A DNA stretch of 64,000 bases, taken from the NCBI GenBank assembly GCA_963708865.1, contig CAVPUC010000002.1, positions 62,001 to 126,000 on the forward strand. The letters are read 5' to 3'. This stretch comes from DAIDKA01 sp963708865 (lineage in GTDB: Bacteria; Pseudomonadota; Gammaproteobacteria; Steroidobacterales; Steroidobacteraceae). Below are positions 25,524 through 35,516 of this stretch, piece after piece. Each line of letters opens with the position of its first letter. Position 1 is the stretch's first letter. Both the position numbers and the translations under genes were made by a program. The notes under the pieces were generated by a model that was not told where the DNA came from, ran no database searches, and saw only the letters and a program-made list of their open reading frames with translations.

Positions 25524-26303
25524 ATGAAAGCGCGTCGCACGCTGCTGGCCCAGGCTTATATCCTGCACACGCAGCCGTACCGCGATACCAGTCGCATCCT
25601 CGAGATCTTCACCCGCGAACAGGGCCGGCTGTCGCTGTTTGCCCGGGGCGTGCGCGGCCCCAAGGCGCGCCTGGCATCGCTGCTGCAGCCGTTCCAGCCG
25701 TTGCTGATCTCCTTTACCTCGCGTGGGGAGGCCGGCCAGCTGGTGAGCGCCGAGAGCGAGGCGGCGCGGCATCCGCACAGTAATCCCGGCAGTTTGATGG
25801 GTGGACTGCCCCCCGCGGCGCTGCTGTCCGGGTTTTATCTGAACGAACTGCTCCTGAAGTTGACCACCCGGCACGACCCGAACGCCGGATTATTTGATGG
25901 GTATGAGGAGGCGCTGGCGAGGTTGACGGCCGGGCGGCCGCTGGAGCCGGTGTTGCGTCACTTTGAACTGCGGCTGCTGCAGGAGGTGGGGTATGGGCTG
26001 GACCTCACCCGCACCGCAGCCGGCGGCACGGTGAGCGCGCAGGGGTACTATCATTTGCGGCCTGCCGATGGGCTGTTTGCCACCACCGCGGAGCATGCCG
26101 GCGCCGTGCGCGGCAGCTCGCTGCTGCAGCTGGCGGGGGGCCGCTTGCAGGAAGCGCAGGAACTGTCGGATGCCCGCAAGGTGCTGTCGGCGGCCCTCGA
26201 GCATTGTCTGGAGGGTCGACCGATCGCCACGCGCGCCGTCGCGAGGGCCTGTGTCGGCAGCGCGCTGGCGCCGGACTCGGGCGCGGGATCACCGAAGGGT
26301 TAA
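25524..26303 (+). CDS. recO: DNA repair protein RecO
   Basis: RecFOR-pathway mediator that loads RecA onto SSB-coated DNA. The N-terminal OB fold starts with QAYILHTQPYRDTSRILEIF, followed by GRLSLFARGVRG and a helical C-terminal domain. As in many proteobacterial RecO proteins, no zinc-binding cysteine cluster is seen. The ATG is 7 nt after the era stop. The length (259 aa) is slightly above E. coli RecO. Confidence 0.94.
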   Translation: MKARRTLLAQAYILHTQPYRDTSRILEIFTREQGRLSLFARGVRGPKARLASLLQPFQPLLISFTSRGEAGQLVSAESEAARHPHSNPGSLMGGLPPAALLSGFYLNELLLKLTTRHDPNAGLFDGYEEALARLTAGRPLEPVLRHFELRLLQEVGYGLDLTRTAAGGTVSAQGYYHLRPADGLFATTAEHAGAVRGSSLLQLAGGRLQEAQELSDARKVLSAALEHCLEGRPIATRAVARACVGSALAPDSGAGSPKG

Positions 26304-26309
26304 CGTCAC

Positions 26310-27044
26310 ATGAATCATTCCAACATTCGACTCGGCATCAACATCGATCATGTCGCCACGATCCGGCAGGCGCGCCGCGCCCAGTATCCCGACCCGGTGC
26401 ACGCCGCGCTCTTGGCCGAACAGGCCGGCGCCGACAGCATCACGGTGCACCTGCGCGAGGACCGGCGCCATATCCAGGACCGCGACGTACGCGCCCTGCG
26501 CGCCCTGTTGCAGACCCGGATGAATCTGGAAATGGCGCTCACCGAGGAGATGCTGACGCTTGCCTGTGAGCTGTGTCCGGCGGACTGTTGCCTGGTGCCG
26601 GAGAAGCGCGAGGAGGTGACCACCGAGGGTGGGCTGGATGTGGCCTCACAGGTGCCGCGCCTGACGGATGCCGCCGGGCGCCTGGCGGCCGCAGGGGTGC
26701 GGCTGTCACTGTTCATCGATCCGGACCCGCGCCAGGTGGAAGCCGCAGCGCGCATCGGTGCGCCCGCGATCGAGCTGCACACCGGCGCCTATGCGGAAAG
26801 TTCCGGCGCCGCGCAGGCCGCCGAACTGTCGCGCCTGCTCTCAAGCGCCCAGCTGGGTGCGCGCCTGGGGCTGTCGGTTCATGCCGGCCATGGTCTGCAC
26901 TATCACAACGTGCAGCCGGTGGCGGCCATCCGCGAGATCATTGAGCTCAACATCGGGCATGCGATCGTGGCGCGCGCCATCTTCAGCGGACTGGCGGCGG
27001 CGGTGCGCGACATGAAGACGCTGATGGCGGCGGCGCGCGTGTGA
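26310..27044 (+). CDS. pdxJ: Pyridoxine 5'-phosphate synthase
   Basis: Condenses 1-deoxyxylulose 5-phosphate with 3-amino-2-oxopropyl phosphate in vitamin B6 synthesis. Typical segments are LGINIDHVATIRQARR, SITVHLREDRRHIQDRDV and VHAGHGLHYHNV. The length (244 aa) is normal. It overlaps the next gene by GTGA at 27041-27044. Confidence 0.96.
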   Translation: MNHSNIRLGINIDHVATIRQARRAQYPDPVHAALLAEQAGADSITVHLREDRRHIQDRDVRALRALLQTRMNLEMALTEEMLTLACELCPADCCLVPEKREEVTTEGGLDVASQVPRLTDAAGRLAAAGVRLSLFIDPDPRQVEAAARIGAPAIELHTGAYAESSGAAQAAELSRLLSSAQLGARLGLSVHAGHGLHYHNVQPVAAIREIIELNIGHAIVARAIFSGLAAAVRDMKTLMAAARV

Positions 27045-27832
27045 ACGTCCTGGTCTTCGATATCGAGACCGTTCCGGACACTGACCTGGGGCGCCGTCTG
27101 CATGGACTTGCGGGACTGTCCGATGAGCAGGTCGCGCGCGCCATGTTCACGCTGCGGCGCCAGGCCCATGACAGCGAGTTCCTGGCGCATCCCCAGCATC
27201 GCATCGTCGCCATCTCCTGCGTGCTGCGCAGTCGTGAAGGTCTCAAGGTCTGGAGCCTCGGTGACCCCGAGGCCTCCGAGGAGGAACTGATCCGCCGTTT
27301 CTTTGATGGGCTGGAGCGTTTCAGCCCGGATCTGGTGTCCTGGAACGGCGGCGGCTTTGATCTGCCGGTGCTGCAATACCGGGCGCTGCGCGCCGGCATC
27401 GCGGCGGAGCGCTATTGGGAGACCGGCGAGTCGGATACCGCCTTCCGCTACAACAATTACCTGTCGCGCTTTCACTGGCGCCACATGGACCTGATGGACA
27501 TCCTCGCCGGCTTCCAGGGCCGCGCCCGGGCGCCGCTGGCGGAAGTGGCGGCGCTTCTGGGATTGCCGGGCAAGCTGGGCTTTTCCGGAAGCCAGGTCTG
27601 GGATGCGTGGCAGGCGGGTGACATTGTCCGCATCCGCCAGTACTGCGAGACGGACGTGCTCAATACCTATCTCATCTATCTGCGCTTCGAGCTGATGCGC
27701 GGCAGGTTTTCGGCCCCGCAGTACCAGGACGAAGTGGCGCGGGTGAAGGCGCTGCTCGCCGCCGGCACCGAGCCGCACCTGGGGGAATTCCTGCGCGCCT
27801 GGGAATCACTGGGTTCGGGCGCCGGGGCATGA
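27041..27832 (+). CDS. 3'-5' exonuclease, PolB-type DnaQ-like family
   Basis: A 263-residue predicted exonuclease related to the proofreading domain of family B polymerases (DNA_pol_B_exo2 type). ExoI is VFDIETVPDTDL with the metal-binding Asp and Glu. ExoII is WNGGGFDLPVLQYRAL. ExoIII is YCETDVLNTYLIYLRF. The biological substrate is unknown. It is overlapped by pdxJ upstream and rlmD downstream (ATGA), suggesting cotranslation. Confidence 0.9.
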   Translation: MNVLVFDIETVPDTDLGRRLHGLAGLSDEQVARAMFTLRRQAHDSEFLAHPQHRIVAISCVLRSREGLKVWSLGDPEASEEELIRRFFDGLERFSPDLVSWNGGGFDLPVLQYRALRAGIAAERYWETGESDTAFRYNNYLSRFHWRHMDLMDILAGFQGRARAPLAEVAALLGLPGKLGFSGSQVWDAWQAGDIVRIRQYCETDVLNTYLIYLRFELMRGRFSAPQYQDEVARVKALLAAGTEPHLGEFLRAWESLGSGAGA

Positions 27833-29158
27833 GCCGGCGGGCCAAGGTGGCGGCAGAACCGGAGCAGGGCATGGTGGCGGCCCTGACCCATGAGGGCGAG
27901 GGCATTGTCAAAGCCGGCAAGGCCGCCTTCGTGGGCGGGGCGCTGCCCGGGGAGCTGATCCGCTTCCGGCGTGTTCGCCGCCACCGCGGCCACGATGAAG
28001 GCCAGCTGCTGGAGGTCATCGAGCCTTCGGCGGATCGGGTCACGCCACGCTGTGCGCACTTCGGGGTGTGCGGCGGCTGCGCCCTGCAGCATCTGTCCGC
28101 CGATCGGCAGATCGACGTGAAGCAACAGGAACTGCGCGATGCGCTGGAGCGCGTGGCCAAGGTGAGTGCGCAGGCGTGGCTGCCGCCGCTGCGGGGTCCG
28201 CAGTGGGGCTATCGGCGCCGCGCGCGCCTGGGTGCGCGCTATGTCCCCAAGAAGGGCCGGGTGGTGGTGGGCTTTCGCGAGCGGCTCGCCCCCTACATCG
28301 CCGCCCTCGATCGATGCGAGGTGTTGAGCGATCCGGTGGGGGCGCTGATCGGCCCGCTGTCCGTGATGTTGACGGGCCTGGACGGCCGCGAACACATCCC
28401 GCAGATCGAGGTCGCCATCGCCGAGAACGTCACGGCGCTGATCCTGCGGGTGCTGCGCCCGCTCGCGGAGGGCGATATTGCTGCACTGCGGGAGTTTGCG
28501 CAGCAACACGCTGTGCGCATCTACCTGCAGACCGGAGGCCTGGACACCGTCGCGCCCCTGGAGGCGGCCCCCGAGCTTGAGCCGCTGCGCTATTCGCTGC
28601 CCGAGTTCGGCGTCACCTATGATTTCGCCCCGACGGACTTCGTGCAGATCAACGCCGCCATCAATGCCGCGATGGTGTCGCAGGTGATTGCCCTGTTGGA
28701 GCTTGCGCCGGACTCCCGCGTGCTCGACCTGTATTGCGGACTGGGGAATTTCACCCTGCCGCTGGCGCGACGCGCCGCCTCGGTCCTCGGGTATTGAAGG
28801 GGATGCGGCACTCGTGGCCCGGGCACGACATAATGCGCTCATGAATGGGCTCACCAATGCGCAATTCTTAGCTGCGGACCTGACTCAGCCGTTGCCGCTG
28901 AATGCTGACTATCTGGCGAGCGGCTTCAGCCATGTGATTCTGGATCCGCCGCGCGCCGGGGCATTGGACGTTATGCCAACCATCGCACATCTTGCGCCCC
29001 GCAAAGTCGCTTACATTTCATGTCATCCGGGCAGTCTTGCGCGAGACGTCGCTGTGCTGGTTCACGAATATGGGTTTGCACTGCGCGCGGCCGGGGTATT
29101 GGACATGTTTCCGCATACGGCACACGTGGAGTCGCTGGCAATGCTGACGCCGCCATGA
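27829..29158 (+). CDS. rlmD: 23S rRNA (uracil-1939-C5) methyltransferase RlmD (apparent frameshift)
   Basis: SAM-dependent methyltransferase with an N-terminal TRAM domain and an Fe-S cluster (CAHFGVCGGCALQH cysteines). The Rossmann motif VLDLYCGLGNFTLPLA is present. The first frame stops at 28797 right after AASVLG. The +1 frame continues with GIEGDAALVARARHNALMNG, DPPRAGAL and the catalytic-cysteine motif YISCHPGSLARD, ending at 29158. Removing one G in the GGG near 28790 joins them as VLGIEGDAALV, matching the family. Intact length would be ~442 residues. Confidence 0.9.
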
Positions 29159-29182
29159 ACGACTCGAGGGAATGACGCTGAC

Positions 29183-30235
29183 ATGACGCTTGGCCCGCTG
29201 ATGATCGACCTGGTGGGACCTGCGGTCTCGGCGCCGGAGCGCGAGATGCTCGCGCATCCGCTGGTCGGTGGCGTCATTTTGTTCGCGCGCAATTTCGAAA
29301 GCCCCGAGCAGCTGCTGGAGCTGACGCGCAGCATCCACGCGGTGCGCAGTCCGCCGCTGCTCATCGGCGTCGATCATGAAGGCGGCCGCGTGCAGCGCTT
29401 CCGCAGCGGCTTCTCGCGCCTGCCGCCGGCACGCCGCATCGGGCAGCTGTTTGATACGGATCGGGCCGCAGGCTTGAGCGCGGCCCGCAGCATGGGGTGG
29501 CTGATGGCGGCCGAACTGCGCGCGCACGGCGTGGATCTGTCGTTCGCGCCCACGGTGGATCTGGACTACGGGTTGAACGAGGCGATCGGCGATCGGGCGC
29601 TGCACCCGGCGGCCGATGTCACGGCGCAGCTTGCCGTGGCCTACATGCTGGGCATGCGCGATGCGGGCATGGCTGCCACGGCCAAACATTTCCCGGGTCA
29701 CGGCGCGGTCGTTGCCGATTCGCATGTCTCACTGCCGGTGGATCGGCGCCCACTTGCCGACCTGGATGCGGATCTCACGCCCTACCGGCGCCTCATTGCC
29801 AATGGTCTGCCGGGCGTCATGGTCGCGCACATCCTGCTGCCTGCCGAGGATGCGGCCCCGGCCAGCCTGTCGGCGCGCTGGATCCGCGGCGTGTTGCGCA
29901 CGGATCTCAATTTTCAAGGCGCGGTGTTCACCGACGATCTGAGCATGGGCGCGGTGAGCGCGGGCGGGGATATCGTGGAGCGTTGCCGACGTGCGCTCGG
30001 CGCGGGCTGCGACATGCTGCTGGTATGCAATGACCCCGCATCGCGCGCACAGGCGCTGTCGGGACTTGCGGCGGCTGCCGACCCGGCGTCGCAGCTGCGC
30101 CTGATCCGCATGCGTGGGCAAGAGCGCTTATCGCCCGCGGATCTGCGCGCGGCGCCAGCCTTTGGCCAGGCCCAGCAATGGCTCGGGCGGCTCGCGGCCG
30201 CGCCGGTGCTGTCGCTGACGGCGGAACGCGCATGA
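29183..30235 (+). CDS. nagZ: Beta-N-acetylhexosaminidase NagZ
   Basis: Cytosolic GH3 enzyme that removes N-acetylglucosamine from recycled muropeptides, which also affects AmpC regulation in some bacteria. The GH3 motif KHFPGHGAVVADSH contains the catalytic His loop. FTDDLSMGAV carries the nucleophile Asp. IGVDHEGGRVQR is also typical. The length (350 aa) is near the family norm. It overlaps the LOV-GGDEF gene by ATGA. Confidence 0.95.
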   Translation: MTLGPLMIDLVGPAVSAPEREMLAHPLVGGVILFARNFESPEQLLELTRSIHAVRSPPLLIGVDHEGGRVQRFRSGFSRLPPARRIGQLFDTDRAAGLSAARSMGWLMAAELRAHGVDLSFAPTVDLDYGLNEAIGDRALHPAADVTAQLAVAYMLGMRDAGMAATAKHFPGHGAVVADSHVSLPVDRRPLADLDADLTPYRRLIANGLPGVMVAHILLPAEDAAPASLSARWIRGVLRTDLNFQGAVFTDDLSMGAVSAGGDIVERCRRALGAGCDMLLVCNDPASRAQALSGLAAAADPASQLRLIRMRGQERLSPADLRAAPAFGQAQQWLGRLAAAPVLSLTAERA

Positions 30236-31218
30236 CCACACTGCCCGACAGCGGCTGGCGCGAGATCGTCGAGCAGTCGCCCGAAGGCATCGTCATTTGT
30301 GATGCGACCACGCCGGATTATCCGGTGGTCTATGCCAACGCGTCGTTTCTGCAGCTCTCGGGCTATGCCTTGAGCGCCCTGGTGGGCCGCAATCTGCGCC
30401 TGTTGCAGGGCAATGACCACGACCAGGAAGGCCGGCAACGCATGCGCGATGCGCTCTCGCGCGGCGAATCCTGTCGCGTGCTGATGCGCAACTACCGACC
30501 CGATGGGGCGCAATACTGGAATGAGATTCTGATCCAGCCCGTGCGCGATGCCGAAGGCAAGCTCGTGCAGTGGATCGGCTATCACCGCGATACGCGCGAG
30601 CGGCTGCGTACGCCCGAGAAGGCGGCACTCGCGGGGCTGCCCGCCGCCATGCGCGAGGATCGGCTGACGGGGCTTCATTCGCGGGCCTACTTTGAAGAGC
30701 TGCTGCAGCGCGACTGGTATATCGCGCAGCGCGACGGTCACGAGATCGGCCTGACGTTCCTCGACATCGACGATCTGGGCACCTACAACGACATCTTTGA
30801 CAAGGCTGCGGGCGATGCCTGCATCCGTCGGGTCGCACGCGTCATCACCGCCTCCTATCGGCGCAGCGGCGATCTGATCGGTCGCTGGAACGGTGGCACG
30901 TTCGCCGTGCTCACCCAGGCAGCTTCCTCGGCCGCGGCGGATGAGTACGCCCGCGTGGTGCTGCAACGGGTGCGCGACCTGCTGATCCATCACCCCAGGG
31001 CCACCGCCAGCGGCCGCTATGTGACGTTGAGCGCCGGCGCCTGTACGCTCGTGCCGCCACAGGAGCTGTCCCTGCCGGCATTCATCGGCGCCTGCTCGGC
31101 TGCCTTGCAGCGCGCCAAGGGGCAGGGCAAGAACAGATCCTGCGCCCCCGAGGCCAGTGACTTCGCGCGCTCCGGTGACGCGGACGGGCCGCCCAAGGCG
31201 GCGGGCTCCGCGAGCTGA
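30232..31218 (+). CDS. LOV-like PAS protein with degenerate GGDEF domain
   Basis: A 328-residue soluble protein. Residues ~10-120 form a LOV-type PAS domain with GRNLRLLQG (residues ~52-60), NYRPDG and WNEI. The photoactive cysteine of the LOV motif (GRNC) is Leu here, so the normal light-driven adduct cannot form. Residues ~145-300 form a GGDEF-like domain starting DRLTGLHSRAYFEELL. The GG(D/E)EF signature is replaced by NGGTF (~residue 219), removing the metal-binding and catalytic acids. Diguanylate cyclase activity is therefore unlikely; a binding or redox-sensing role is possible. It is coupled to nagZ by ATGA. Confidence 0.85.
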   Translation: MTTLPDSGWREIVEQSPEGIVICDATTPDYPVVYANASFLQLSGYALSALVGRNLRLLQGNDHDQEGRQRMRDALSRGESCRVLMRNYRPDGAQYWNEILIQPVRDAEGKLVQWIGYHRDTRERLRTPEKAALAGLPAAMREDRLTGLHSRAYFEELLQRDWYIAQRDGHEIGLTFLDIDDLGTYNDIFDKAAGDACIRRVARVITASYRRSGDLIGRWNGGTFAVLTQAASSAAADEYARVVLQRVRDLLIHHPRATASGRYVTLSAGACTLVPPQELSLPAFIGACSAALQRAKGQGKNRSCAPEASDFARSGDADGPPKAAGSAS

Positions 31219-31227
31219 GGCGCGAAG

Positions 31228-31947
31228 CTAGCGTCCGGCGCGTCGGGCGCCCTGTGCCGGTACCACCAGCGCGATGACGCCGAAGGCGGGCGCGTCAAAG
31301 TAATTGCGCTCGTAGAATTTCACCCGGTGGATGTCGTTGAGCACGAACGTCGTCGGCGCGGCGGCGCCCAATCCAGCCGGCGGATTGGCGATCGTCAGGT
31401 TCAGCGCCAGGCCCAGATGCAGGAACTGGCCGCGCTGCAGGGTCACGGTGCCCGTCAAGAGCGGATTGTCGAAGCCCAGTTGCTGCACGCTCATGCTCTG
31501 ATGCGTTCCCCACGGACTCGCCGTCTGCGCCCAGGCGGCATGCGCGACGACAGCGTAACTGCCAGTGGCTTTGATGCGCGCCTCCAGATCGTTGAGCTGG
31601 AATTCGGCGGGTGTCAGCGTGCGCACAAAACGGCCACCGGGCGTCTGGGCCGCGGCCTCATTGGCGCTCGTGCTGGTCTCGCCGTCAGCGGCGCTCGGCG
31701 CCGCCGGCGCCTGAGCGGCCTCCGCGCTCCAGTTCTCCGGCGAACCCAAGGTTGCGTTGGTGCGAAAGACGATGACCTCGATGTTGTAGACGCCGAGTGC
31801 GGCCGGTGCTGCCGCGGCGGCAGCGGCCGGATGCGGTTCCGGCGGGAGGGCCACGCCGCCTGCGGGCGCGGCTTGCTGTGCCACGCTCGTGCCCCACAGC
31901 TGGCAGCCCAGCACACATCCGGCCAGGACGAAAGCGCGTGCGTTCAT
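31228..31947 (-). CDS. CsiV-family periplasmic protein
   Basis: A 239-residue exported protein: signal peptide to about residue 23, an Ala/Pro linker, then the CsiV-like core beginning YNIEVIVFRTN and ending HRVKFYERNYFDAPAFGVIALV. In Shewanella and Acinetobacter, CsiV is a cell-shape integrity protein acting with peptidoglycan-modifying enzymes. It lies 12 nt downstream of mfd on the same strand, the usual mfd-csiV pairing. Confidence 0.8.
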   Translation of the reverse strand: MNARAFVLAGCVLGCQLWGTSVAQQAAPAGGVALPPEPHPAAAAAAAPAALGVYNIEVIVFRTNATLGSPENWSAEAAQAPAAPSAADGETSTSANEAAAQTPGGRFVRTLTPAEFQLNDLEARIKATGSYAVVAHAAWAQTASPWGTHQSMSVQQLGFDNPLLTGTVTLQRGQFLHLGLALNLTIANPPAGLGAAAPTTFVLNDIHRVKFYERNYFDAPAFGVIALVVPAQGARRAGR

Positions 31948-31959
31948 GGCTGAATCGTA

Positions 31960-34900
31960 TCACGCACTGCGGCCCCCAAAGCGCTGCAGCAGCTCGGCGG
32001 CATAGTCGAAGCGCTTCTCGATCGCGCCAAGCGGTGCGGTGACCCGCAGTTTCAGCGACCCCTCCAGGCGCAGCTCCTTCGGGGACTTCTGGATCAGACG
32101 GATGATCACCGCCGGATCCAGAGCGTTCTTCTCCTCGAACAGCACATAGCCTCCTGCGGTGCCCAGGTCCAGACGGCGCACGCCCAGCGCCCGGGCGCGC
32201 AGTTTCAGGCGTGCCACCTTGAGCAGATTGGCGCCGGAAGGCGGCAGCTCGCCGAAGCGGTCGACGAGTTCGGCGGTGAGTTCCTCGAGCCCGGCCGCGT
32301 CCGCTGCGGCAATCCGCTTGTATAGCCCGAGGCGCACGTGGACATCGGCGACATAGTCATCGGGCAGGAACGCGGGCACGTGCAATTCGACTTCGGTGGC
32401 GGCCGCCAGCGGCTTGTCGAGCGCCGGCTGCCGCCCCGCCTTGAGTGCCTCGACGGCGCGCTCGAGCATGTCGAGGAACATGGCCAGGCCCACTTCGCTC
32501 AACTCACCGCTCTGGGATTCGCCCAGCAGTTCCCCGGCACCGCGGATCTCCAGATCGTGGGTGGCGAGCACGAAGCCCGCACCCAGATTCTCCAGCGACT
32601 CGATGGCTTCGAGGCGCTTGACGGCATCGGCCGTGAGCTGTTTGCGCGGCGGTACGATCAGGTAGGCGTAGGCGCGGTGGTGCGAGCGACCGACCCGGCC
32701 GCGCAGCTGGTGCAGCTGTGCAAGCCCGAAGCGGTCGGCGCGGTTGATCATGATGGTGTTGGCGGTCGGCACATCGATGCCGCTTTCAATGATGGTCGTA
32801 CACAGCAGGATGTTGAAGCGCCGATGATAGAAGTCGACCATGAGCTGTTCCAGATCGCGCTCGCGCATCTGCCCATGACCGATGCGCAGATCCGCCTGCG
32901 GCACCAGCTCCCGCAATTTTGCCGCGACCTTCTCGATGTCGCGGATTTCGTTGTGGACGAAGTACACCTGGCCACCGCGGCGCAGCTCGCGCATCACGGC
33001 TTCGCGAATGGTGGCATCGTGCCACTCGCTGACGAAGGTCTTGATGGTCAGCCGCCCCGGAGGCGGCGTCGTGATCAACGACAGGTCGCGCAGTCCGCCA
33101 AGCGCCATGTTCAGCGTGCGGGGAATCGGTGTTGCGGTGAGCGTCAGCACGTGCACTTCGGCCCGCAGGGCCTTGAGCTTCTCCTTGTCGCGCACGCCGA
33201 AGCGGTGCTCCTCATCGATGATGATCAGGCCCAGTTCGCGGAAGCGCACGTTCGCATGCAGCAGACGATGGGTGGCGATGACAATGTCGACCGTACCCTG
33301 TTCGATGCCCTGGATGACGGCGTCGCTCTCCTTGGCAGTGCGAAAGCGTGACAGCGCCTCGATGCGCACCGGCCAGTCGGCGAAGCGGTCACGGAAATTG
33401 CCGAGGTGCTGCTGCGCGAGCAGTGTCGTCGGCACCAGCACCACGACCTGGCGGCCGGCCTGCACGGCGGCGAAGGCGGCGCGCATCGCCACTTCAGTCT
33501 TGCCGAAGCCCACATCGCCGCAGACGATGCGGTCCATGGGCTGGGTCTTGGCCAGATCCTCGAGCACCCGGGCGATGGCATCGGCCTGGTCTTCGGTTTC
33601 CTCGAACGGAAAGGCATTGGCGAAGGCCCGGTATTCCATTTCCTTCAGCGGCAGGCTCACGGCATGCTGGGCACGGCGGCGCGCATACAGGTCCAGCAGT
33701 TCCGCGGCAATGTCGCGGACCTGCTCGGCGGCCCGCTTCTTCGCCTTCGCCCACTGTTCGGTGCCGAGCTTATGCAGCGGCGCATTCTCCGGCGCGCTGC
33801 CGGTGTAGCGACTGATCAGGTGCAGGGCGTGCACCGGCACGTAGATCCGGTCCCCGCCCTGGTACTCGAGCACCAGGAACTCCCCTGGGGTGCCCGCCAC
33901 CTCCATCACCATGAGGCCGACGTAGCGCCCGACGCCATACTCCTCGTGCACCACTGGCGAGCCCGGATTCAGATCCGTGAGGTCGCGCAGAATGGCCGCA
34001 GGATCCGAAGCCGAGCGGCGCCGACGCCGCTCCTGAGCGGCGCGCGCGCCAAACAGCTGTGCTTCGGAGAGCACCGCCACGCGCGGCGACAGCAGCTGCA
34101 GGCCGCGGATATCCGGCGCCACGGTCAGCGCGAGGCGTGCCGTGCCGTCACGGAAGCTGGCCCAGTCCGGCACCGCCGTGACGCTCTCGGTATGGGGCCG
34201 CAGCATGTCCTGCAGCACTTCGCGGCGGCCCGGCGAGTCGGCCGTGATCAGCACGCGGCCATCGAATCCGCTGAGGAAGTCGGCAAGCGGGGCGAGGGGC
34301 TCTGCGGCGCGCGCATCGATGCGCAGCTCCGGCGGCATCGTGGTCGGATAATTGACTGCCGCCTCATCCGGATGCAGTTCAAGATCCGCCTTGAAGCCAT
34401 CCAGGCTGATGCTGGTCAGGGGCTCGGCACCCAGTGCCAGCTCCTGTGGCGTCAGGAACAGTTCGTGCGGCGCCAAGATCGGCCGCTCGATGTCGTGGCG
34501 CCGCTCCTCATAGCGGTTTTCGATGTCGCTCCACAGCTGCTGCAGCGCCTGGCCCGCGCCGCTGTCATTCACGATCACGGCATCGCGCGGCAGGTAATCG
34601 AAGAGCGAGGCGGTCGCCTCGAAGAACAGCGGCAGGTAGAACTCGACGCCGGGTGGGGCCAGACCCTCGCTCACGCCCCGATAGATACTCGACAGCGTCG
34701 GATCCCCCTCGAAGCGCGCTCGGTAGCGGCGGCGGAAGCCTTTGACGCTCTCCGCATCCAGCGGCACTTCGCGCGCCGGGAGCATGCGCACGCTCGCGAC
34801 CGCATCGAGCGAGCGCTGCGTCTCCGGGTCGAAGCGGCGAATGGCCTCGATCTCGGTGCCGAACAGATCGATGCGCAGCGGCGTCTCCGCACCCATGGGA

Positions 34901-35430
34901 AAGACATCGAGCAAGGAGCCGCGCACGGCGAACTCTCCCGGGGCGGTGACCTGGCCGACACTCGCGTAGCCCGCATCCGCCAGGCGCTGGCGAAACGGCT
35001 CGACACTCAAGGTCTGCCCCACCGCCAGGTCAAAGGCGCGCCCGCGGACAAAGGCCACCGGGGGCAGGCGCTGCAACAGCGTGTCGGCGGCGAGAATCAG
35101 ACAGCCGCCGCGCGCCTCAGGCAGCTCAAACAGGGTCTGCAGCCGGCGCGAGGTGATGTCGGGATGGGGGGAGAACAGGTCGTAGGGCAGGATTTCCCAG
35201 TCCGGCAGCGGCATGAGCGCCTGGCCGGCGCGCTTGGCGCCCTGGAAGAAGGCGATTTCGGCCGCCAGGCGCTCCATTTCGCGGGCATCCGCGGTCACCA
35301 CCACGTACAGCCGCGAGTCATTGTGCATGCACTCCGCGAGCGCCAGCGCGGTGGCGCCGCCGTGCAGCTGGTGCCAGTGCACGTGGCGCCGCATGCTGTT
35401 GGGTCGCAGGGGATTGAGGAGCGGTGTCAT
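31960..35430 (-). CDS. mfd: Transcription-repair coupling factor Mfd
   Basis: ATP-dependent translocase that removes stalled RNA polymerase and recruits UvrA. The N-terminal UvrB-like module is followed by the RNA-polymerase-interaction domain (VHEEYGVGRYVGLM). The RecG-like motor carries Walker A GDVGFGKTEVAMRAAF, the DEEHRFG box and ESGIDVPTANTIMINRAD. A C-terminal TRCF domain ends the protein. ATG 35430 is chosen over TTG 35448. The length (~1156 aa) is normal. Confidence 0.97.
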   Translation of the reverse strand: MTPLLNPLRPNSMRRHVHWHQLHGGATALALAECMHNDSRLYVVVTADAREMERLAAEIAFFQGAKRAGQALMPLPDWEILPYDLFSPHPDITSRRLQTLFELPEARGGCLILAADTLLQRLPPVAFVRGRAFDLAVGQTLSVEPFRQRLADAGYASVGQVTAPGEFAVRGSLLDVFPMGAETPLRIDLFGTEIEAIRRFDPETQRSLDAVASVRMLPAREVPLDAESVKGFRRRYRARFEGDPTLSSIYRGVSEGLAPPGVEFYLPLFFEATASLFDYLPRDAVIVNDSGAGQALQQLWSDIENRYEERRHDIERPILAPHELFLTPQELALGAEPLTSISLDGFKADLELHPDEAAVNYPTTMPPELRIDARAAEPLAPLADFLSGFDGRVLITADSPGRREVLQDMLRPHTESVTAVPDWASFRDGTARLALTVAPDIRGLQLLSPRVAVLSEAQLFGARAAQERRRRRSASDPAAILRDLTDLNPGSPVVHEEYGVGRYVGLMVMEVAGTPGEFLVLEYQGGDRIYVPVHALHLISRYTGSAPENAPLHKLGTEQWAKAKKRAAEQVRDIAAELLDLYARRRAQHAVSLPLKEMEYRAFANAFPFEETEDQADAIARVLEDLAKTQPMDRIVCGDVGFGKTEVAMRAAFAAVQAGRQVVVLVPTTLLAQQHLGNFRDRFADWPVRIEALSRFRTAKESDAVIQGIEQGTVDIVIATHRLLHANVRFRELGLIIIDEEHRFGVRDKEKLKALRAEVHVLTLTATPIPRTLNMALGGLRDLSLITTPPPGRLTIKTFVSEWHDATIREAVMRELRRGGQVYFVHNEIRDIEKVAAKLRELVPQADLRIGHGQMRERDLEQLMVDFYHRRFNILLCTTIIESGIDVPTANTIMINRADRFGLAQLHQLRGRVGRSHHRAYAYLIVPPRKQLTADAVKRLEAIESLENLGAGFVLATHDLEIRGAGELLGESQSGELSEVGLAMFLDMLERAVEALKAGRQPALDKPLAAATEVELHVPAFLPDDYVADVHVRLGLYKRIAAADAAGLEELTAELVDRFGELPPSGANLLKVARLKLRARALGVRRLDLGTAGGYVLFEEKNALDPAVIIRLIQKSPKELRLEGSLKLRVTAPLGAIEKRFDYAAELLQRFGGRSA

Positions 35431-35516
35431 CGTAAGGCCATGGCGCAACGCGGGACGCGGCAGCTTACCGGGCGCCGCCGCGTATACAAGGCCTTGCAGG
35501 GCGCGGCAGGAACCGC

